DNA from: CF-161 sp035638495
Lineage (GTDB): Bacteria > Chloroflexota > Dormibacteria > Dormibacterales > Dormibacteraceae
DNA: 16,316 nucleotides
Direction: 5' to 3'
Assembly: GCA_035638495.1 (NCBI GenBank)
Contig: DASQZW010000124.1
Location: 1-16,316 of the forward strand
Shown here piece after piece: positions 1 through 7,904 of this stretch. The translations under genes and the position numbers were made by a program. The notes under the pieces are model-generated. The model was given only the letters and a program-made list of their open reading frames with translations, ran no database searches and was not told where the DNA came from. Within the stretch, counting starts at the first letter, position 1; each line of letters starts with the position of its first letter.

Positions 1-610
1 TCCCGATCGCGGCGTCGTCGAACAGCGCCGCCGCCGTGGTCCCGGTCGCTCGCGCCAGCGCGCCGCCGCCGCAGTAGGCCTCGACGCAGCCGTGCTGCCC
101 GCACGTGTCCAGCGGACCGCGGGGGTCCAGGATCATGTGGCCGACCTCTCCGGCCGCGCCGTGCGCGCCCGAGAACAGCCGGCCGTTCAGGATCAGGCCG
201 GCCCCGACCCCGGTGCTCCAGGTGATGTAGACCATGGTGCCGGTCCCCCGACCGGCGCCCTGGCGGTGCTCGCCCAGGCCGGCCAGGTTGGCGTCGTTTT
301 CGAGGTGGGCCGGGCAGCCCAGGACCTCGCGGACCATCGCGGCCAGCGGCACGTTCCGCCACCCGGGCAGGTTCGGCGGGTTCACCACCACCCCGCGGGC
401 CGGGTCACCCGGGCCGGGGGCCCCGATCCCCACGCCCTGGACCGACTCGCCGTCCGCCAGCCGCGTGATCTGCTCGGTCGCCCACTCGACCACGCGGCGG
501 GGGGTGCGCAGGAAGGACGTGGAGTTCCGGGTCGTCGCCACGATGCGCCCGTCCGGGCGCGCGACGGCCACCCGGACCTGCGTCCCACCGAGGTCGATAC
601 CCGCGATCAT
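1..610 (-). CDS. ROK family sugar kinase / glucokinase-like protein (C-terminus missing)
   Basis: The reverse strand reads open from an ATG at 610 to the window edge, giving about 203 residues of a family usually near 300-320. The N-terminus MIAGIDLGGTQVR is the ROK phosphate-binding loop (residues 1-13). Around residue 111 HLENDAN holds the conserved catalytic Asp region. ITWSTGVGAGLI is the second phosphate motif, and GEVGHM followed by TCGQHGCVEAYC is the ROK zinc-binding signature. There is no N-terminal helix-turn-helix, so this is the kinase type (glucose, N-acetylmannosamine or similar), not the NagC/XylR repressor type. ROK kinases phosphorylate sugars with ATP in the cytoplasm; the substrate cannot be read here. 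An in-frame ATG at 637 would add nine residues, but 610 gives the usual family start. It lies 44 bp downstream of the HxlR regulator on the same strand, so the two may be co-transcribed. One zinc Cys appears replaced (see findings). Confidence 0.88.
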   Translation of the reverse strand, partial: MIAGIDLGGTQVRVAVARPDGRIVATTRNSTSFLRTPRRVVEWATEQITRLADGESVQGVGIGAPGPGDPARGVVVNPPNLPGWRNVPLAAMVREVLGCPAHLENDANLAGLGEHRQGAGRGTGTMVYITWSTGVGAGLILNGRLFSGAHGAAGEVGHMILDPRGPLDTCGQHGCVEAYCGGGALARATGTTAAALFDDAAIG

Positions 611-654
611 CGTCAGTAAGGTAGCCGAGCGTCCCATCCCCGCCGGAGGGAGGC

Positions 655-981
655 CTATTCGGGGAGCGCGGTCGCCGCCTCGAGCAGCGATTCGACAGCC
701 GGGCGCAGGTGCTCTCCCGCGGCGGTCAGCCGGTACCACGTGCCGACGGGCGGGCCCGACTCGACCTGACGCTCGACGAGCCCGGCCTCGCACAGCTCCT
801 GCAGTCGCTCGCTCATCACCCGTTCGGAGAGGCCCGGCACGGCCCGGCCCACCTCCGAGAAGCGCGCGGGACCGTACAGCAGCGCGGCCAGGATGGGAAG
901 CGTCCAGCGCTTGCCCACCAGGCGGAACACTCGCAGCTGCTCCCGGCCGCAGCGAAAGCCCCCCTGTCGCTGGGTTTCCAA
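655..981 (-). CDS. HxlR-type winged helix-turn-helix transcriptional regulator
   Basis: About 108 residues, the usual size for HxlR (DUF24) regulators. The motif order fits the family: a Cys near the N-terminus (C11), LVGKRWTLPILAALLYGPARF, then the recognition helix region LSERVMSERLQELCEAGLV, then a wing ending GTWYRLTAAG. HxlR proteins bind DNA as dimers, and many respond to thiol-reactive or aldehyde stress through the N-terminal Cys. The start is uncertain. TTG at 981 keeps the Cys, but its AGAGGAG lies almost on the codon. GTG at 930 has a better-spaced GGGAG but would drop the Cys. The reading frame continues open upstream, but without family similarity. It is divergent from lon with a palindrome in the shared gap, and 44 bp upstream of the ROK gene, so control of either neighbour or of itself is plausible but inferred. 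Confidence 0.85.
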   Translation of the reverse strand: METQRQGGFRCGREQLRVFRLVGKRWTLPILAALLYGPARFSEVGRAVPGLSERVMSERLQELCEAGLVERQVESGPPVGTWYRLTAAGEHLRPAVESLLEAATALPE

Positions 982-1009
982 TCTCCTCTGGCAGGGTAGG
1001 TTAACGCAC

Positions 1010-1030
1010 GGGCTGACGGAATGTAAGCCC
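1010..1030. promoter_or_regulatory. Imperfect palindrome in the HxlR-lon divergent gap
   Basis: GGGCTGAC and GTAAGCCC form an inverted repeat with 7 of 8 positions matching, separated by GGAAT. It sits about 26 bp before the lon ATG and 28 bp before the HxlR TTG. Its size and symmetry suit a dimeric winged-helix regulator, so an HxlR operator is a reasonable guess. No convincing -35/-10 pair could be assigned, and there is no CIRCE or HAIR heat-shock element. Confidence 0.4.
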
Positions 1031-1056
1031 TCAGAGAGGAGATACACGAAGAACAC

Positions 1057-3399
1057 ATGGCATCCAACAAACTCAAGCTGCCGGTGCTGCCGCTGACGCA
1101 GGCGGTGGTGCTGCCGCGGATGAGCGCCACGCTGCCCATCGACTCGACGGACGTGCGTGCCGCCGTGCAGGCGGCGCTGGCCCAGGACGGCCTGCTGCTC
1201 CTCCTGCCCAAGGTCGACAGCCGCTACGCCACGGTGGGCGTCGTCGCCAAGATCGAGGAGAAGGGAAACCTGCCGGACGGGACCGAGGTGGTCGCGGTCC
1301 AGGCGCGCACCCGCGCGATCCTCGGCGACGTCACGACCGACAACGGCGCGCTGTTCGCGCAGGTCGAGCTGTCGCCGGACCCCAGCGCTTGGTCGGACCG
1401 CGCGCGGGAGCTGATGCACCAGTACCGAGCGCTCGTCGAGAACATCCTGGAGCTGCGAGGCGCGCCCCAGGTGGCGCAGGTGCTGCGCGGGATCGAGAAC
1501 CCCGGCCATCTGGCCGACATGTCCGGCTATTCCCCCGACCTCTCACAGGCGCGGAAGGTCGATGTGCTGGAGACGCTGAACGTCGAGGACCGGCTGGACA
1601 AGCTGATCGGCTGGTACAAGGAGACGCTGGCGGAGCTGAGCCTCAAGGAGCAGCTGCGGAGCGAGGTCTCCGAGCGGATGGAGAAGAACCAGCGTGACTT
1701 CCTCCTCCGCCAGCAGATGGACGCGATCCGCAAGCAGCTCGGCGAGGGCGGCAGCGACGTCGTGGCGGACTACCGCAGCCGCGTCGAGGGCGCGGGCATG
1801 CCCGAGGGCGCCCGCAAGGAGTTCGACCGCGAGCTGGACCGCCTGGAGCGGATGAGCGAGCAGAGCCCCGAGTACGGCTGGATCCGCAACTTCCTCGACT
1901 GGATGCTGGACGTGCCCTGGAAGGCGCGCTCCGAGGACACCTTCGACCTGGTCGCGGCCAGGCGCATCCTGGACGAGGACCACTCGGGCCTGGACGACGT
2001 CAAGGACCGGATCATCGAGTTCCTGGCCGTCCGGAAGCGCCGGCAGGAGCGCGGTCTGGTGGAGCAGGGCGGCCGGGGCTCCGGCGCGATCATCACGCTG
2101 GTGGGCCCTCCGGGCGTCGGCAAGACCTCACTCGGCGAGTCGGTCGCGAGGGCGCTCGGCCGGAGGTTCGCGCGCATCTCCCTGGGCGGCATCCACGACG
2201 AGGCGGAGATCCGCGGCCACCGGCGCACCTACATCGGCGCGCTGCCCGGCCGGATCGTGCGCGCCCTGAAGGAGGCGGGCACCAAGAACCCGGTCATCAT
2301 GCTGGACGAGATCGACAAGGTCGGCGCCGACTGGCGCGGCGACCCCTCGTCGGCGCTGCTCGAGGTGCTCGACCCGGCGCAGAACCACACGTTCCGCGAC
2401 CACTACCTGGAGGTTGACCTCGACCTCTCGGAGGTCCTGTTCATCCCGACCGCCAACGTGGCCGACACCATCCCGGGGCCGCTGCTGGACCGCATGGAGC
2501 TGATCCGGCTCGACGGCTACACCGAGGAGGAGAAGCTCGAGATCGCCCGACGGCACCTGGTGCCCAGGCAGCTCGAGCGCAACGGGCTGGACTCCGGCGA
2601 GGCGTCCATCACCGACGGCGCGATCGCCCGCGTGATCTCGGACTACACGCGCGAGGCGGGCGTCCGGAACCTGGAGCGCGAGCTCGGCAAGGCCTTCCGC
2701 AAGGTCACGACCCGCATCGACTCCGGCAAGCTGACGCCACCGGCGACGCTGGACGAGGCGCTCGTGCGCGACGCGCTGGGCAAGCCGCGCTTCCAGTTCG
2801 AGGAGGTCGTGGAGCGGACCGCGGTGCCCGGCGTGGCGACCGGTCTGGCCGTGACCGGCGCGGGCGGCGACGTGCTGTTCATCGAGGCGACGGCCATGCC
2901 CGGCGAGCCGCGGGCGGGACTGACCCTGACGGGCCAGCTCGGCGACGTCATGAAGGAGTCCGCGCAGATCGCGCTCTCCTACGTCCAGTCGCACGCGCAC
3001 GACCTGGGCCTCGAGGCCGGCTTCGGCGACAAGCAGGTGCACATCCACGTGCCCGCAGGCGCAGTGCCCAAGGACGGCCCGTCGGCCGGGGTCACGATGA
3101 CCACGGCGCTGGTGTCGCTGCTGAGCGGGCGGCCCGTGCGGCCGACGGTCGGCATGACCGGTGAGGTCACGCTGCAGGGCAAGGTCCTGCCCATCGGCGG
3201 TGTCAAGCAGAAGGTGCTGGCCGCCAAGCGGGCCGGGCTCAAGGAGGTCATCCTTCCCAAGCGCAACGAGCCGGACCTGGACGACCTGCCCGCGGCGGTC
3301 CGCGAGGAGGTGCAGATCCACCTGGCCAGCGACGTGACCCAGGTGCTCGCGCTGGCGCTGGAACCGGAGCTCACGCGCCCGCTGCCGATCGCGACCTGA
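1057..3399 (+). CDS. lon: ATP-dependent Lon protease
   Basis: 780 residues, the normal length for bacterial LonA. The N-terminal substrate-binding domain begins LPVLPLTQAVVLP (about residues 6-200), followed by a coiled-coil region with the EKNQRDFLLRQQMDAIRKQLGE signature type. The AAA+ domain has Walker A GPPGVGKTS (350-358) and Walker B MLDEID (D417, E418). The C-terminal protease domain has the Ser-Lys dyad: S676 in PKDGPSAG and K719 in GGVKQK. Nothing is missing, so it should be active. Lon is a cytoplasmic hexamer degrading misfolded and selected regulatory proteins. The ATG at 1057 precedes the expected family start; its ribosome site is weak (GAAGAA nearby, with AGAGAGGAG further upstream). 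The gene is monocistronic: divergent from HxlR upstream and closed by an intrinsic terminator downstream. Confidence 0.98.
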   Translation: MASNKLKLPVLPLTQAVVLPRMSATLPIDSTDVRAAVQAALAQDGLLLLLPKVDSRYATVGVVAKIEEKGNLPDGTEVVAVQARTRAILGDVTTDNGALFAQVELSPDPSAWSDRARELMHQYRALVENILELRGAPQVAQVLRGIENPGHLADMSGYSPDLSQARKVDVLETLNVEDRLDKLIGWYKETLAELSLKEQLRSEVSERMEKNQRDFLLRQQMDAIRKQLGEGGSDVVADYRSRVEGAGMPEGARKEFDRELDRLERMSEQSPEYGWIRNFLDWMLDVPWKARSEDTFDLVAARRILDEDHSGLDDVKDRIIEFLAVRKRRQERGLVEQGGRGSGAIITLVGPPGVGKTSLGESVARALGRRFARISLGGIHDEAEIRGHRRTYIGALPGRIVRALKEAGTKNPVIMLDEIDKVGADWRGDPSSALLEVLDPAQNHTFRDHYLEVDLDLSEVLFIPTANVADTIPGPLLDRMELIRLDGYTEEEKLEIARRHLVPRQLERNGLDSGEASITDGAIARVISDYTREAGVRNLERELGKAFRKVTTRIDSGKLTPPATLDEALVRDALGKPRFQFEEVVERTAVPGVATGLAVTGAGGDVLFIEATAMPGEPRAGLTLTGQLGDVMKESAQIALSYVQSHAHDLGLEAGFGDKQVHIHVPAGAVPKDGPSAGVTMTTALVSLLSGRPVRPTVGMTGEVTLQGKVLPIGGVKQKVLAAKRAGLKEVILPKRNEPDLDDLPAAVREEVQIHLASDVTQVLALALEPELTRPLPIAT

Positions 3400-3423
3400 A
3401 GCAGACATTTCTACCCCTCCCCC

Positions 3424-3460
3424 GAGGCCGCAGCCCCTCCGGACTGCGGCCTCACCTTTT
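3424..3460 (+). terminator. Intrinsic terminator of lon
   Basis: A perfect 10-bp stem, GAGGCCGCAG (3424-3433) with CTGCGGCCTC (3444-3453), closes a 10-nt loop and is followed by ACCTTTT. It lies 25 bp after the lon stop codon. The T-run is present only on the plus side, so it serves lon rather than the convergent pfk. Confidence 0.85.
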
Positions 3461-3528
3461 CTCCGGACTCTCTACGAGGAGGAGAAGCGCGAGGGCATCG
3501 CCGGCTGACGCACCGGCCCCCCTTGCCG

Positions 3529-4557
3529 CTAGCCGAACACGCGCGTCAGGTCGAACAGCTCCCTCGGCACCTTTCTCGTTTCGGCCACCAGGTCGGCCAG
3601 CGGGACGACGGCGACGTCGCCGTCGCGCCGGACCGGCGCCACGCCGGCCTCGCCCCGGTCGATCAGGTCCGCGGCCGCGACACCGAGCCGGGTGGCCCAG
3701 ATTCGGTCCACCGCCGACGGTGTGCCGCCCCGCTGCAGGTGGCCGAGGACGGTCACCCGCGTCTCGAAGCCGGTCTCCTGCTCGATCCGCCGGCTGAGCG
3801 CGTCGCCCACCCCCCGCCTGGACAGCTGCACGTGGCCGAACGCGTCGGTCGAGCCCTCGTCGGCGCTGAGGTCCAGCCCGACCAGGCAGGCGCCCTCGGC
3901 GACGACGATGATGCTGAAGTCCTTGCCCTCGCCCCGGCGCCGGTGCAGGTGCCGGACCACCTCGCCGATGTCGGTCGGGAATTCCGGAATCACGACCAGG
4001 TCGGCGCCGCCGGCCAGGCCGCCGGCGAACGCAACCCAGCCGGTGTCGCGTCCCATCACCTCGACGACCATCACGCGATGGTGGGCCGACGCCGTGGTGT
4101 GCAGGCGGTCGAGGCCGTCCACCACGATCCCGACCGCGGTGTCGAAGCCGATGCAGAAGTCGGTCGCGGACAGGTCGTTGTCGATCGTCTTGGGCACGCC
4201 GACCACCCGGAACCCGCCCTCGTGGAGGGCGCGCGCCACGGACAGGGTGTCGTCACCGCCGATCGCCACCAGCCCGTCGACGCCGAATCGGAGCAGCGTG
4301 GAGCGGACGCGCGCGATGCCGTCGGGCTCCTTCATCGGGTTGGTCCGCGAGGTGCCCAGGATCGTGCCGCCCAGCGGGAGGATGCCGCGCACGTCCGCAG
4401 GGGCCAGGTCCGTGAGGTCGCCGTTGAGCGCCCCGGCCCAGCCGTTCTTGATCCCACTGACCTGGTGGCCGAGCTGGAAGGCACGCCTGGCCACGCCCCG
4501 GATGGCTGCGTTCAGTCCGGGAGCATCGCCGCCGCCGGTCAGGATTCCGATTCGCAT
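3529..4557 (-). CDS. pfkA: 6-phosphofructokinase, with PPi-type active-site residues
   Basis: 342 residues, a single PFK domain of the usual bacterial length. It phosphorylates fructose 6-phosphate at C1 in glycolysis in the cytoplasm. Motifs in order: TGGGDAPGLNAAIRG (7-21), GGDDTLSVA (100-108), PKTIDND (122-128) with catalytic D126, MGRDTGW (168-174), and a late HLQRGGTPSA sugar-phosphate-binding motif. The phosphoryl-donor positions are D103 (after GGD) and K123 (before TIDND). ATP enzymes of the E. coli type carry Gly at both; Asp plus Lys is the combination associated with PPi-dependent enzymes, so a reversible PPi-PFK is likely but must be assayed. The ATG at 4557 has a GGGAG about 12 nt upstream. 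The gene follows selB on the same strand after a 171-bp structured gap, and converges on lon. Confidence 0.93.
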   Translation of the reverse strand: MRIGILTGGGDAPGLNAAIRGVARRAFQLGHQVSGIKNGWAGALNGDLTDLAPADVRGILPLGGTILGTSRTNPMKEPDGIARVRSTLLRFGVDGLVAIGGDDTLSVARALHEGGFRVVGVPKTIDNDLSATDFCIGFDTAVGIVVDGLDRLHTTASAHHRVMVVEVMGRDTGWVAFAGGLAGGADLVVIPEFPTDIGEVVRHLHRRRGEGKDFSIIVVAEGACLVGLDLSADEGSTDAFGHVQLSRRGVGDALSRRIEQETGFETRVTVLGHLQRGGTPSAVDRIWATRLGVAAADLIDRGEAGVAPVRRDGDVAVVPLADLVAETRKVPRELFDLTRVFG

Positions 4558-4728
4558 CTTGTGTTCACTCCCAGTGAAGGGCCATGCGGGACCGATTGCT
4601 GGTGGTGGAGCCGCACAGCAAAAACGCCGGCGGGGGGAATCGGTCGCAAGGATACGGCGGTTGCCGCGGGACCCGCAAGCTGGCTCGGCGGTATCCGCAG
4701 CCCGGCGCCCGGGGCGACTGGAGGCTGC
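4558..4728 (-). promoter_or_regulatory. Structured leader between selB and pfk
   Basis: No gene is seen in these 171 bp. Two inverted repeats are present. The first has perfect 8-bp arms GACCGATT (4590-4597) and AATCGGTC (4638-4645), with GCTG/CAGC nested just inside one arm. The second has GGATAC (4650-4655) and GTATCC (4691-4696) enclosing small GC hairpins. On the minus strand a TTTTT run follows CGCCGGCG inside the first element. It could be a 5' leader controlling pfk, or a termination region for selB. I searched it by eye for tRNA-Sec and found no T-arm or TCA anticodon loop. Confidence 0.4.
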
Positions 4729-6567
4729 TCAGCGCAGGACGCGCTGGTCGCCGACACGGCGCGTGACGCGCTGCGCGTCCAGGTACTCGAGCAGCGCCAG
4801 CACGGGCCGGCGGCTCGCGCCCATCCGGTCGCGCATGCTCGCTACCGTGACCGCGCCGTCGCTGGCCACCGCCTCTCTGACCAGCGCGAGCGCGTCCTCG
4901 TAGGCGGCTCTCGTGAACGCGACGTCGTCCGACAGCCTGACCAGCTCGCCCTTCTGCGCCAGCGCCCGCACGACCTCGGCCGACGCCCCAGCCTCCCGCA
5001 TCGCCTCGGCCAGCGACGGCGGCGCGAACGGCTGCTGCCCGAGGATCTCCAGCAGCCGGCCCGCCGGCCCACCCGCCGCCGGGTCGATCATCACCCGGTG
5101 ATCGGGCAGCGCCAGCTCCCCGCCGCGCTCGGCCAGCACGCCGTCCCGCGCCAGCTCGGTCAGCGCCGGCCCGAAGGCGGCCGGGGCCAGGCCCAGGCGG
5201 CTCTTCAGCTCCTCGCGGGGCATGCCCGCCCGCAGCGGGTGGGCGCGGTGGTAGTCCTCCAGCGCGCGCCGGGCGCGGGCACCCAGCGCCGACCAGGCCT
5301 CCGGCGCGAACAGCCACTGCCCGACCCGACGCGCCTCCAGGCCCGACGCGTCCGCGTCCTCGGCCAGCGTGGCCCGCAGCAGCGCCTGCAGGGTGATGCC
5401 GCGCGGGTACTTGCGGAGCTCCTCCTGCAGCACGTCGCCGGCGGCGCGGCGCTCCAGCGACTCCCACACCCGCTCGTCGTGGCGCGGGTGGCGGCGCGGG
5501 CTCACGTCGGCGAACGTGCCGCCCGCGATGGTGGCCGACGGCGTCGGCAGCCGCAGCACGAACCGGTCTCCGGCCGCGACGGCGACGGGGCGGGCGAGGT
5601 AGAGCTGCACCCAGCCCGTGCCGCCGGGCTCGATCGCGTCACCGGCGAGGACGATGGCACGGGCCGTGACCTCGACCGTCCCGGTGTGGAGCAGCACCTG
5701 GGCCCCGTGGCGGAGCGCGCGCGGGCTGTCGCGCAGCACGCGGATCGAGGCGTCCACCCGGCGGGTGGCCGTGACCGTGCCGACCCTGGCCAGCACCTCG
5801 CCCCGGCGCACGTCCTCCTTCTCGACCCCCACCAGGTTGGCGGCCACCCGGCTGCCCGGCTGCGCGACCTCGACCTTCTGGTTGTGCTGCTGCAGACCGC
5901 GGATGCGGACGCGACGGCCCGACGGCTGCAGCTCCACCTCCTCGCCGATCTTCAGCGACCCGTCGACCAGCGTCCCGGTGACGATGGTGCCGAAGCCGCT
6001 GATGGTGAAGACGCGGTCGACCGGCAGCCGCGGCCGCTTTCGGTCCTCGCGCTCCGGCGTCCGCTCCAGGAGCGCGTCCAGCCGGTGCCTGAGCTCGTCC
6101 AGGCCCTCACCGGTGACGGCCGAGACGGGCAGGATCTCGACCTCCCGCAGCGACGTCTTCGCCAGAGTGTCCGAGAGCTCGGCGACCACCAGCTCCAGCC
6201 AGTCCGGCTCGACCAGGTCCACCTTCGTCACCAGTGCCAGCCCCCGCGTGATCTCCAGCAGGTCGACGATCTCGAGGTGTTCGACCGTCTGCGGCATCAC
6301 GCCCTCGTCGGCGGCAACGACCAGCAGCACCGCGTCGAGGCCGTGGACGCCCGCGAGCATGTTGCGGATGAAGCGCGCGTGGCCGGGCACGTCCACGATG
6401 CCGACCAGCCTGCCGCTCGGCAGCGTCAGGTACGCGAAGCCGAGGTCGATTGTCATCCCCCGGCGCTTCTCCTCCTCCAGCCGGTCGGGGTCGATCCCGG
6501 TGAGCGCCTGGATGAGCGTCGACTTGCCGTGGTCGATGTGGCCGGCGGTCCCGACGACGAAGCTCAT
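4729..6567 (-). CDS. selB: Selenocysteine-specific translation elongation factor SelB
   Basis: 612 residues, normal for bacterial SelB. SelB carries Sec-tRNA to the ribosome at UGA codons marked by a SECIS hairpin. The N-terminal GTPase has G1 GHIDHGKST (9-17), switch motif RRGMTIDLGFA, G3 DVPGH and G4 TKVD. EF-Tu-like beta-barrel domains follow, with ISGFGTIVTGTL, a segment typical of SelB. The C-terminal third (about 370-612) contains the winged-helix repeats that read SECIS RNA, including GMPREELKSRLGL and VTVASMRDRMGASRRPVLALLE-type segments. The ATG at 6567 overlaps the selA stop codon as ATGA, implying translational coupling. The HIDHGKST motif near the start fixes the N-terminus; the open frame that continues upstream is out of frame with selA and is not real. 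Confidence 0.97.
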   Translation of the reverse strand: MSFVVGTAGHIDHGKSTLIQALTGIDPDRLEEEKRRGMTIDLGFAYLTLPSGRLVGIVDVPGHARFIRNMLAGVHGLDAVLLVVAADEGVMPQTVEHLEIVDLLEITRGLALVTKVDLVEPDWLELVVAELSDTLAKTSLREVEILPVSAVTGEGLDELRHRLDALLERTPEREDRKRPRLPVDRVFTISGFGTIVTGTLVDGSLKIGEEVELQPSGRRVRIRGLQQHNQKVEVAQPGSRVAANLVGVEKEDVRRGEVLARVGTVTATRRVDASIRVLRDSPRALRHGAQVLLHTGTVEVTARAIVLAGDAIEPGGTGWVQLYLARPVAVAAGDRFVLRLPTPSATIAGGTFADVSPRRHPRHDERVWESLERRAAGDVLQEELRKYPRGITLQALLRATLAEDADASGLEARRVGQWLFAPEAWSALGARARRALEDYHRAHPLRAGMPREELKSRLGLAPAAFGPALTELARDGVLAERGGELALPDHRVMIDPAAGGPAGRLLEILGQQPFAPPSLAEAMREAGASAEVVRALAQKGELVRLSDDVAFTRAAYEDALALVREAVASDGAVTVASMRDRMGASRRPVLALLEYLDAQRVTRRVGDQRVLR

Positions 6568-7904
6568 GTGCGGACGGCCGTCACGGCCGCTTCGATCGCG
6601 TCCTGCAGCGGGTCGTCCTGCCCGCGCAGCACCGTGCGCAGGTCCACGCAGCAGCGGCCGGCCTCGATGCGCGCCAGCACGGGCGGCTCGCCGCGCCGCA
6701 GCGCCGCGGCGAGGCGGGACGCCGGGCCCTCCAGCGCCAGGAGCACGGTGGGCAGCTCCCGGCCGGGCAGCGAGCCGCCGCCCGCCGCCGAGGACCCGTC
6801 GATCCGCTCGCTCGCGATCCCGCGCTCGGCGAGCCGGACCATGAGGTAACCCGCCCGCCGGCGCAGCTCGTCCTGGCCGGTAGCCAGCATCCGGCCGACC
6901 GGCGAGACCGCTCCCAGGAGACGCTCGTGGAGCGTGACCTCCAGCGCCGCCAGCGTCATCTTGTCGACCCGGACCGCCCGGGCGAGCGGGTGCTTCGCCA
7001 TCCGGCGGATCGGCTCCGCCCGGCCCAGCGCGATCCCTGCCTGGGGGCCGCCCAGCAGCTTGTCGCCGGAGAACGTGACCACGTCGGCCAGCCGCGCCGA
7101 CTCGGCCACCGTCGGCTCGTCGAAGGCCGCGACGAGCGCCCCGCTGCCCAGGTCGTCGAGCAGCAGCACGCCGCGCCGGGCCGCGACCTCGGCCATCGCC
7201 TCCAGCGGCGTCGACTCGGTGAAGCCGGTCACCCGGAAGTTCGAGGGGTGGACGCGCAGCAGCGCGGCCGTCCGCTCGCCGATCGCCTCCTCGTAGTCGG
7301 CGGCTCGCGTCCGGTTGGTCGTGCCCACCTCGACCATGCGCGCGCCGGAGAGGCGCATGACGTCCGGCATCCGGAACGCGCCGCCGATCTCGACCTGCTG
7401 CCCGCGGGAGACGACGACCTCTCGACCACGGGCGAGCGCTGCCAGCATCAGGAGCACCGCGGCCGCGTTGTTGTTGACCACCAGCGCGGCCTCGGCCCCA
7501 GTCAGCCGCGTCAGCAGCGGCGCCAGCAGCGAGTGCCGGTCGCCCCGGCGTCCGCTCTCCAGGTCCAGCTCGACGTTGCTGTACGTCGCCGCCACGTCGG
7601 CCGCGGCCGTCGCCGCGGCGCGGGAGATCGGCGCCCGGCCCAGGTTCGTGTGCAGCACGACGCCGGTGCCGTTGATCACGGAGCGCAGCCGCGGCGCCGC
7701 CCATCCGGCCAGGCGATCGGCGACCCGCTCCAGCCGCTCGCCCTCGCCTACCGGCGCAGCGGACGACCGCTCGTCGGCCAGCTGGTCGCGGATCGCGTCC
7801 GCCACCAGAGAGCGGGGATAGCGCTCGGCGAGCCGGCGGTAGCCCGGCTCGTTCAGCAGCGTCCCTACCGCAGGCAGGGGATCAGCACCACGTACCCGGT
7901 GCAC
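6564..7904 (-). CDS. selA: L-seryl-tRNA(Sec) selenium transferase SelA
   Basis: 446 residues with the GTG start at 7904; family members are about 450-470. SelA is a PLP enzyme, a decamer in E. coli, that converts Ser-tRNA(Sec) to Sec-tRNA(Sec) using selenophosphate from SelD. The N-terminal tRNA-binding part begins LPAVGTLLNEP. INGTGVVLHTNLGRAPIS is the family hallmark, followed by VNNNAAAVLLML and LDDLGSGAL. The PLP lysine is K282 in TFSGDKLLGGPQAG. All catalytic motifs are intact. The start is chosen as the only in-frame start codon just ahead of the conserved N-terminus. It gives a 40-bp overlap with the M50 protease gene and has no clear ribosome site, so translation may depend on coupling to that gene. 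The 3' end overlaps selB by 4 bp. Confidence 0.96.
   Translation of the reverse strand: MHRVRGADPLPAVGTLLNEPGYRRLAERYPRSLVADAIRDQLADERSSAAPVGEGERLERVADRLAGWAAPRLRSVINGTGVVLHTNLGRAPISRAAATAAADVAATYSNVELDLESGRRGDRHSLLAPLLTRLTGAEAALVVNNNAAAVLLMLAALARGREVVVSRGQQVEIGGAFRMPDVMRLSGARMVEVGTTNRTRAADYEEAIGERTAALLRVHPSNFRVTGFTESTPLEAMAEVAARRGVLLLDDLGSGALVAAFDEPTVAESARLADVVTFSGDKLLGGPQAGIALGRAEPIRRMAKHPLARAVRVDKMTLAALEVTLHERLLGAVSPVGRMLATGQDELRRRAGYLMVRLAERGIASERIDGSSAAGGGSLPGRELPTVLLALEGPASRLAAALRRGEPPVLARIEAGRCCVDLRTVLRGQDDPLQDAIEAAVTAVRT

Noticed and set aside
982..1509. N-terminal extension of the HxlR frame into lon
   Set aside because: The extra residues are antisense to lon and HxlR proteins are about 110 residues long.
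4558..4728. tRNA-Sec (selC) in the gap after selB
   Set aside because: Inspected on both strands: no GGTTCGA-type T-arm and no TCA anticodon loop of the right spacing. The 8-bp inverted repeat encloses only 40 nt.
3523..6849. A 1108-residue plus-strand open frame opposite pfk and selB
   Set aside because: It is an antisense shadow caused by high GC and scarce stops. Its translation is Arg/Ala/Gln-rich with no motifs, while the opposite strand encodes intact PFK and SelB.
6568..7704. N-terminal extension of the SelB frame up to 7704
   Set aside because: The frame is open upstream but is an out-of-frame reading of selA. SelB starts naturally at the ATG directly ahead of GHIDHGKST.
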